Shown here: positions 59,711-64,000 of the stretch, piece by piece
Numbering within the stretch: position 1 is the first letter of the stretch
How the letters are laid out: the number at the start of each line of letters is the position of its first letter
NCBI GenBank assembly: GCA_965247015.1
Contig: CBDFGG010000005.1
Location: 1-64,000 of the forward strand
Direction: 5' to 3'
From: JAIXWP01 sp965247015
GTDB lineage: Bacteria; Bacteroidota; Bacteroidia; Flavobacteriales_D; Sanyastnellaceae
DNA: 64,000 bases
Notes under the pieces: generated by a model
What the model was told of the DNA's origin: nothing
The model's input: only the letters and a program-made list of their open reading frames with translations
Databases searched by the model: none
Program-made: the position numbers and the translations under genes

Positions 59711-60169
59711 TTACCCTTTATTTTTGATCTGCAACCCCATCAGAAAATTCCGCATGATCTGGTCTTTGCAAGGGCGGTATTGTGGGGCTGTGGGATTGCG
59801 GAAGAATGCACTTAACTCGTGCTTGCTAATCTTGAAATCTGCCAACTTCAATATCTCAATGATATCTTCATCGATTAAACTGAGGGCAATCTTAATTTTT
59901 CTAAAAATAATATTGTTGTTCAAACGCTCCTCAGCCGCGGGCTGTGGACCTTCTTTGCGACCGCGATGCGCAATGATGAAGCCATTTAAAAATGTCGCAA
60001 ACTGAACATCTTTCAACTCTTTGTAAGCTGGGTCTTCTTCTTTCTTCAGCCAATCACTCACCTCCGAACGTGTCACTACCATGCCACCATCAGCAAATAA
60101 CTTGATCATCGCATCATCACCGTAGTCGAATATGTAGCGCAACTTTTTGAGAATGTCATTGTTTGTCAT
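59711..60169 (-). CDS. DUF1456 family protein (YehS-like)
   Basis: A 152-residue cytoplasmic protein of two similar halves of about 70 residues: MTNNDILKKLRYIFDYGDDAMIKLF ... VSDWLKKEEDP and NNNIIFRKIKIALSLIDEDIIEIL ... LSAFFRNPTAPQY (parts). This internal duplication and the R/K-rich HRGRKEG link are DUF1456 marks. Function unknown. The stop adjoins the repeat array. Confidence 0.9.
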   Translation of the reverse strand: MTNNDILKKLRYIFDYGDDAMIKLFADGGMVVTRSEVSDWLKKEEDPAYKELKDVQFATFLNGFIIAHRGRKEGPQPAAEERLNNNIIFRKIKIALSLIDEDIIEILKLADFKISKHELSAFFRNPTAPQYRPCKDQIMRNFLMGLQIKNKG

Positions 60170-60204
60170 GCTGCGAAGATAACCGTCACCCTGTGGTTTT
60201 GCCT

Positions 60205-60212
60205 AACTTTGC
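60205..60212 (+). promoter_or_regulatory. -7 element of the mrp operon
   Basis: TAACTTTG, a TAnnTTTG match, 27 bases before the mrp ATG at 60240. It makes an in-frame GTG at 60216 an unlikely start. Confidence 0.6.
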
Positions 60213-60239
60213 GCGGTGTGGTTTAAGAAAAAAACAAAT

Positions 60240-61337
60240 ATGAGCGTTTCTAAACAAGCGATACTTGACGCGCTATCCAATGTGATAGAGCCAGATTTGA
60301 AGAAGGATATTGTGCAGTTGAACCTAGTGAAAATCGTAAAAGCAGAAGGTCAACATATTTCCCTTGAAGTAAAAGTGAGCAATCCTGCAATGCACAGCAG
60401 AATGCGCATGAAGGAAGCATGTGAATTTGCCATTCATCGTGTACTCGGAAAAGAATTCAAAGTGGATATTGATGTATTGCCTATCAGTGGCGACGAACGC
60501 AGCGGCGAATTACGCAAGGTACTTCCTGGTGTAAAACACATCATTGCTGTTGCTTCTGGAAAGGGTGGAGTTGGTAAGTCTACCGTTGCTTCCAATCTCG
60601 CTGTAGGCCTTGCCCGACGCGGTTTTAAAGTGGGATTGCTCGATGCCGATATCTACGGACCTTCCGCTCCAACGATGTTTGATGTGGTACACGAAAAACC
60701 ACGTGTGGTGGATGTAGATGGCAAGAGCTTGCTCGAACCTGTAGAACAATACGGTGTGAAAATTCTCTCTATCGGCTTCTTTGCTGATGTCAACCAAGCA
60801 ATTGTTTGGAGAGGTGCGATGGCTAATAAAGCTTTGAATCAATTGATCAATGACGCCAATTGGGGACCATTGGACTACATGGTACTCGACTTGCCTCCCG
60901 GAACAGGTGATATTCATTTGAGCATTGTTCAAGCCATGCCGATTTCCGGTGCAGTGATCGTGAGCACACCACAAGAAGTTGCTCTGGCTGATGCCCGTAA
61001 GGGTGTAGGAATGTTTGCCATTTCTGGAATTGACATTCCAATCATTGGAATGGTGGAAAATATGGCTTGGTTTACTCCAGCCGAACTCCCAGAAAATAAG
61101 TACTATCTCTTCGGCCGCGATGGTGTGAAGCACCTTGCTGAAGAAATGAATGTTCCATATTTAGGTCCTTTGCCACTCATTCAAAGTATCCGAGAGGCAG
61201 GAGATGCGGGCCGTCCAGCGGTAATGCAAGAAGGAACGCTTGCTGTTCAGCATTTAGACGAAATCCTTAATAACTTTGAACGCGAAATGCGAATGTTGCC
61301 TTTCCGTAAAAAGGCTCAACCTGAAGCAGCTCAATAG
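60240..61337 (+). CDS. mrp: Mrp/ApbC-type Fe-S cluster carrier ATPase
   Basis: A 365-residue cytoplasmic P-loop ATPase that loads or transfers Fe-S clusters. Residues 1 to about 90 form the MIP18/DUF59 domain (LSNVIEPDLKKDIVQLNLVK, part); the deviant Walker A is GKGGVGKSTVASNLA near 105, then LLDADIYGPSAPTMF and DLPPGTGDIHLSI. The CxxC found in many Mrp proteins is absent, as I recall from other Bacteroidota. Start ATG at 60240 is chosen. Followed after 2 bases by nfu, so an Fe-S operon. Confidence 0.94.
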   Translation: MSVSKQAILDALSNVIEPDLKKDIVQLNLVKIVKAEGQHISLEVKVSNPAMHSRMRMKEACEFAIHRVLGKEFKVDIDVLPISGDERSGELRKVLPGVKHIIAVASGKGGVGKSTVASNLAVGLARRGFKVGLLDADIYGPSAPTMFDVVHEKPRVVDVDGKSLLEPVEQYGVKILSIGFFADVNQAIVWRGAMANKALNQLINDANWGPLDYMVLDLPPGTGDIHLSIVQAMPISGAVIVSTPQEVALADARKGVGMFAISGIDIPIIGMVENMAWFTPAELPENKYYLFGRDGVKHLAEEMNVPYLGPLPLIQSIREAGDAGRPAVMQEGTLAVQHLDEILNNFEREMRMLPFRKKAQPEAAQ

Positions 61338-61339
61338 CC

Positions 61340-61585
61340 ATGTCAAACAACGAAATTTATAAGAAGGTAAACGACTCCCTCAATCTTATTCGCCCCTACT
61401 TGGAAGCGGATGGAGGTGGTATAACGTTGGTAGAAGTCACGGAAGATCTTACAGCTCGTGTGGAATTGCATGGTGCGTGCACTACTTGTAGTATGTCGCA
61501 CATGACGATGAAGGCTGGAGTGGAAGGCGCAATCAAAGCTGCAGTGCCTGAAATCAAAGCGGTGGAAGCTGTGAACCCCGCTTAA
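61340..61585 (+). CDS. NifU-like (Nfu) domain protein
   Basis: An 81-residue protein consisting only of the Nfu C-terminal domain: NLIRPYLEADGGGITLVEV and the cluster-binding CxxC in GACTTCSMSHMTMKAGVEG (part). It carries an Fe-S cluster between scaffold and target, likely together with Mrp, from which it is 2 bases away. Confidence 0.94.
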   Translation: MSNNEIYKKVNDSLNLIRPYLEADGGGITLVEVTEDLTARVELHGACTTCSMSHMTMKAGVEGAIKAAVPEIKAVEAVNPA

Positions 61586-61656
61586 ATTCGAACATAATTA
61601 GCATTTGTTTGTTTATCACGTGACGAAAATCAAATTCTCTATGACTTTGATTCCAT

Positions 61657-61664
61657 TACTTTTG
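61657..61664 (+). promoter_or_regulatory. -7 element of the ferredoxin reductase gene
   Basis: TACTTTTG, matching TAnnTTTG, 27 bases before the ATG at 61692, so the reductase-ferredoxin pair has its own promoter. Confidence 0.55.
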
Positions 61665-61691
61665 CATTCAGATTTTTAGAATAAAAATTAT

Positions 61692-62699
61692 ATGATAGAA
61701 ACGGATATCCTCATCATCGGCGCTGGTCCATGCGGATTGTTTACGGTGTTTGAGGCAGGGCTCCTAAAACTACGTTGCCACCTCATCGATGCATTGCCAC
61801 AAGCAGGTGGACAATTGACAGAAATTTATCCAAAGAAACCCATCTACGATATTCCTGGTTTTCCTGAAGTGCTCGCTGGTGATCTCATCGATCACTTGAT
61901 GAAACAAGCAGAACCATTCAAGCCAGGTTTTACCCTTGGCGAAAGAGCTGAGGCTTTTGAAAGAACAGAAGACGGAAAATTCATCGTCACTACTTCAAGA
62001 GGAACCAAGCACATTGCTCCTGTAGTTGCGATTGCAGGCGGTCTCGGAAGCTTCGAGCCACGCAAACCTCCTATTTCGAATATTACAGATTTTGAAGATA
62101 AAGGCATCGAGTACATCGTGCGCGATCCTAATTTTTACAAAGGAAAAAATGTAGTCATCAGTGGTGGTGGAGACTCTGCCCTCGACTGGTCAGTTTTTCT
62201 CGCTTCCGGAGTGGCGGAATCTGTAACATTGATCCACCGCTCTAAGAGCTTTAGAGGTCACCCTGATTCAGTACAAAAAGTAATCGATATGTCGAATAGC
62301 GGCAGGATTACTCTTCTCACTGACGCTGAAGTGGTAGGTGTAAACGGTACAGATAAATTGGCTTCTATCACCGTGCAAGCGCAGGATGGAAGTACTTCAG
62401 AAATCAATACGGACCATTGGCTTCCTCTTTTTGGATTGTCTCCGAAACTCGGACCGCTTTCTGAATGGGGCTTGAACATTGACAAAAATTCAATCGAAGT
62501 GAATACATTCGACTACAGCACCAATGTAGACGGTATTTACGCTATTGGTGACATTAATACCTATCCAGGAAAATTGAAGTTGATTCTTTGTGGTTTCCAC
62601 GAAGCTACACTGATGGTGCAAAGTGCATTTAAGCGCATTTACCCTGATAAAAATTATGTCTTGAAATACACCACCGTAAATGGTGTAACAGGATTCTAA
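61692..62699 (+). CDS. Ferredoxin--NADP(+) reductase, TrxR-like
   Basis: A 335-residue flavoenzyme of the YumC/TrxR-like ferredoxin-NADP reductase type. FAD site GAGPCGLF (near residues 10-17), DALPQAGGQLTEIYPKKPIYDIPGFP (part), NADPH site ISGGGDSALDW, and ending NTYPGKLKLILCGFHEA. No redox CxxC of true thioredoxin reductase is present, which supports the FNR assignment. The ferredoxin gene follows 12 bases later and is the likely partner. Confidence 0.94.
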   Translation: MIETDILIIGAGPCGLFTVFEAGLLKLRCHLIDALPQAGGQLTEIYPKKPIYDIPGFPEVLAGDLIDHLMKQAEPFKPGFTLGERAEAFERTEDGKFIVTTSRGTKHIAPVVAIAGGLGSFEPRKPPISNITDFEDKGIEYIVRDPNFYKGKNVVISGGGDSALDWSVFLASGVAESVTLIHRSKSFRGHPDSVQKVIDMSNSGRITLLTDAEVVGVNGTDKLASITVQAQDGSTSEINTDHWLPLFGLSPKLGPLSEWGLNIDKNSIEVNTFDYSTNVDGIYAIGDINTYPGKLKLILCGFHEATLMVQSAFKRIYPDKNYVLKYTTVNGVTGF

Positions 62700-62711
62700 T
62701 TCATCACACGA

Positions 62712-63032
62712 ATGGACAATATTGTAAATATTACAGTGGTTGACAGAGAAGGTGTGGAGCATCAACTAGAAGCACCCACCGATATGAACATGAACATGAT
62801 GGAGCTTTGTAAAAGCTACGAACTCCCTGTGGAAGGCACGTGTGGCGGAATGGCCATGTGCGCTACTTGTCACATGTACATTCTTTCTGACCATGATATT
62901 CTTGAAAGAAATGACGATGAAGAATCAATGCTTGACCAAGCATTCTTCGTTAAATCAAATTCTAGATTGGGTTGCCAAATTCACATCGCTCCTGAATTGG
63001 AAGGTCTGAAAGTGCAACTCGCTCAAGTCTAA
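62712..63032 (+). CDS. [2Fe-2S] ferredoxin, Isc/adrenodoxin type
   Basis: A 106-residue ferredoxin with cluster Cys in EGTCGGMAMCATCHMYI (C-x5-C-x2-C) and the fourth in RLGCQIHI. It carries electrons from the reductase next to it, probably for Fe-S assembly, given the upstream Mrp and Nfu genes. A terminator follows. Confidence 0.95.
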   Translation: MDNIVNITVVDREGVEHQLEAPTDMNMNMMELCKSYELPVEGTCGGMAMCATCHMYILSDHDILERNDDEESMLDQAFFVKSNSRLGCQIHIAPELEGLKVQLAQV

Positions 63033-63054
63033 GACTTTTTGTAAAAAATACAAT

Positions 63055-63097
63055 ATCCCTTCTATCTAGGTATTTCGCTTGATAGAAGGGATTTTTG
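63055..63097 (+). terminator. Terminator after ferredoxin
   Basis: Stem ATCCCTTCTATC / GATAGAAGGGAT around a 14-base loop, followed by TTTTTG. Confidence 0.85.
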
Positions 63098-63151
63098 TTT
63101 TAGGGAAATGCTAATAAATAGTAATTGTCCCAACACCTTTGCGCATTGATT

Positions 63152-63159
63152 TATATTTG
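63152..63159 (+). promoter_or_regulatory. -7 element of the PIG-L gene
   Basis: TATATTTG, matching TAnnTTTG, 22 bases before the ATG at 63182. Confidence 0.5.
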
Positions 63160-63181
63160 TTGAAATACTACTTTAACCGTT

Positions 63182-64000
63182 ATGATGAGAAAGAACTTTG
63201 CGTTATTCCTCGTTCTCCTGTTTACTAGCCCTCTCTTCGCACAGAACTCCGCTGAGATTCTTTTGAATCTTAAAAAACTTCAGACCACTGGATCGGTCTT
63301 ATATATTGCAGCACACCCCGATGATGAGAACACGCGATTGCTTGCGTACCTTGCCAATGAGCGTAAACTTCGCACCGGATATCTCAGTTTGACGCGAGGT
63401 GATGGAGGCCAAAATTTGATCGGCACTGAACAAGGTGAGCCTCTTGGATTGATTCGAACCAATGAGTTGATGGCCGCACGCGGAATCGACAAAGCAGAAC
63501 AATTTTTCTCACGCGCATACGACTTCGGGTATTCAAAAAATCCAGAAGAAACATTTCAGTTTTGGAATCGTGATAGCATTCTAGCAGATATGGTGTGGGT
63601 CATTCGCACCTTCAAACCTGATGTCATTATTTGTCGCTTTCCTACCACGGGTGAGGGAGGACACGGGCATCACACGGCTTCTGCAATATTGGCGGAGGAT
63701 GCTTTTGAAGCAGCGGCAGATCCCAAGCGATTCCCACATCAGTTGCAGTATACGCAAGTGTGGCAAGCGAAACGTTTGCTTTGGAATACGTTTAATTTCG
63801 GAGGAAACAACACTACATCTGAAGATCAATTGAAGGTAGATGTTGGAAATTATAATGTGTTGATGGGACGGAGCTATGGCGAAATTGCATCGGAAAGTAG
63901 ATCGATGCACAAGAGCCAAGGCTTTGGAAGCGCCCGCCAGCGAGGCTTCAACCTCGAGTACTTCAAACACATGAAGGGCGATGTCGCTACTTCCGATATC
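63182..64000 (+). CDS. PIG-L family deacetylase, partial (cut by window edge)
   Basis: An exported protein whose first 273 codons are present. Signal peptide to about FAQ (residue 21). The metal motif AHPDDE stands in SVLYIAAHPDDENTRLLAYL (part), and the third His ligand in GGHGHHTASA. The family removes acetyl groups from N-acetylglucosamine-type sugars. The downstream part, often 500 or more residues with extra domains in Bacteroidota, is beyond the edge. ATG codons at 63182 and 63185 are both possible; no Shine-Dalgarno separates them. Confidence 0.92.
   Translation, partial: MMRKNFALFLVLLFTSPLFAQNSAEILLNLKKLQTTGSVLYIAAHPDDENTRLLAYLANERKLRTGYLSLTRGDGGQNLIGTEQGEPLGLIRTNELMAARGIDKAEQFFSRAYDFGYSKNPEETFQFWNRDSILADMVWVIRTFKPDVIICRFPTTGEGGHGHHTASAILAEDAFEAAADPKRFPHQLQYTQVWQAKRLLWNTFNFGGNNTTSEDQLKVDVGNYNVLMGRSYGEIASESRSMHKSQGFGSARQRGFNLEYFKHMKGDVATSDI

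Noticed and set aside
59308..60005. Plus-strand open frames in the palindrome region and antisense to DUF1456
   Set aside because: They translate repeats or the opposite strand of a recognised gene.
60510..61133. 207-codon minus-strand open frame within mrp
   Set aside because: Antisense to a well-conserved ATPase; His/Ser-rich text without family resemblance.

Overview
The window looks like a chromosomal stretch from an AT-rich member of the Bacteroidota, most likely Flavobacteriales (a Crocinitomicaceae- or Cryomorphaceae-like lineage is my guess, not shown). Supporting signs are secreted proteins with type IX secretion (T9SS) type A C-terminal tails, -7 promoter elements of the form TAnnTTTG instead of the E. 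coli -10 box, almost no Shine-Dalgarno sequences, and family-typical gene sets: the SpoIIM/DUF4129/DUF4350/MoxR/DUF58 block, MBL-rhodanese sulfur genes, and Mrp lacking the CxxC motif. Most of the window is core chromosome. No phage, integrase, transposase or CRISPR array is visible.

Layout. 1-4.4 kb: 5' part of polyphosphate kinase (minus strand), a small membrane-anchored protein and a TonB-dependent receptor. 4.4-14 kb (minus): thiol peroxidase, valyl-tRNA synthetase, then a tight five-gene block (SpoIIM fusion, DUF4129, DUF4350, MoxR ATPase, DUF58) with a divergent RDD gene. 14.8-16 kb (minus): aroB and tRNA-Phe. 16.3-23.1 kb: one giant gene for a 2264-residue secreted protein built of about 22 HYR-like modules with a T9SS tail. 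23.1-30.8 kb: tRNA-Ser, then a string of accessory plus-strand genes (a truncated large-protein remnant, a T9SS cargo protein, a DUF2268-like metallopeptidase, a class A beta-lactamase with a PaiB-like flavoprotein, a class C-type serine hydrolase). These genes are separated by tracts of the same short degenerate repeats. 30.8-40.5 kb (minus): a TPR hybrid histidine kinase followed by two diverged copies of a serine protease plus outer-membrane-protein cassette. A near-identical 165-bp scrap of the kinase 3' end sits in front of the second copy. 40.6-46.9 kb (minus): a sulfur-handling cluster (Crp/Fnr regulator, TauE exporter, MBL-rhodanese enzyme, DUF6132, DsrE, porin, two YeeE/YedE proteins). 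46.9-60.2 kb: mostly housekeeping (asparaginase, TatD, GT9, acyl-CoA thioesterase, alpha/beta hydrolase, YARHG lipoprotein, HemJ, MgtE, 2-hydroxyacid dehydrogenase, TadA, TrmB). It includes a glycosyltransferase-like gene that ends inside a large repeat and palindrome tract at 59.25-59.71 kb. 60.2-63.0 kb: Fe-S genes mrp, nfu, ferredoxin-NADP reductase and ferredoxin. 63.2 kb to the end: a partial PIG-L deacetylase.

How genes work together. The sulfur cluster would import thiosulfate-type sulfur (YeeE/YedE), oxidise and trans-sulfurate persulfides (MBL-rhodanese, DsrE), export sulfite (TauE) and respond through the Crp/Fnr protein. A GTGA-N6-TCAC dyad lies about 42 bp before the inferred tauE start. 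The Mrp-Nfu-reductase-ferredoxin genes form an Fe-S assembly and electron-supply set. The kinase, protease and outer membrane protein genes may form an envelope-surveillance module.

The least explained items are the duplicated protease cassette with its kinase scrap, the repeat-separated accessory genes, the coaxial palindrome with an adjacent four-G-run motif, and the 14-bp inverted repeats bracketing the kinase promoter. All functions are inferred from sequence patterns; no database search was run.
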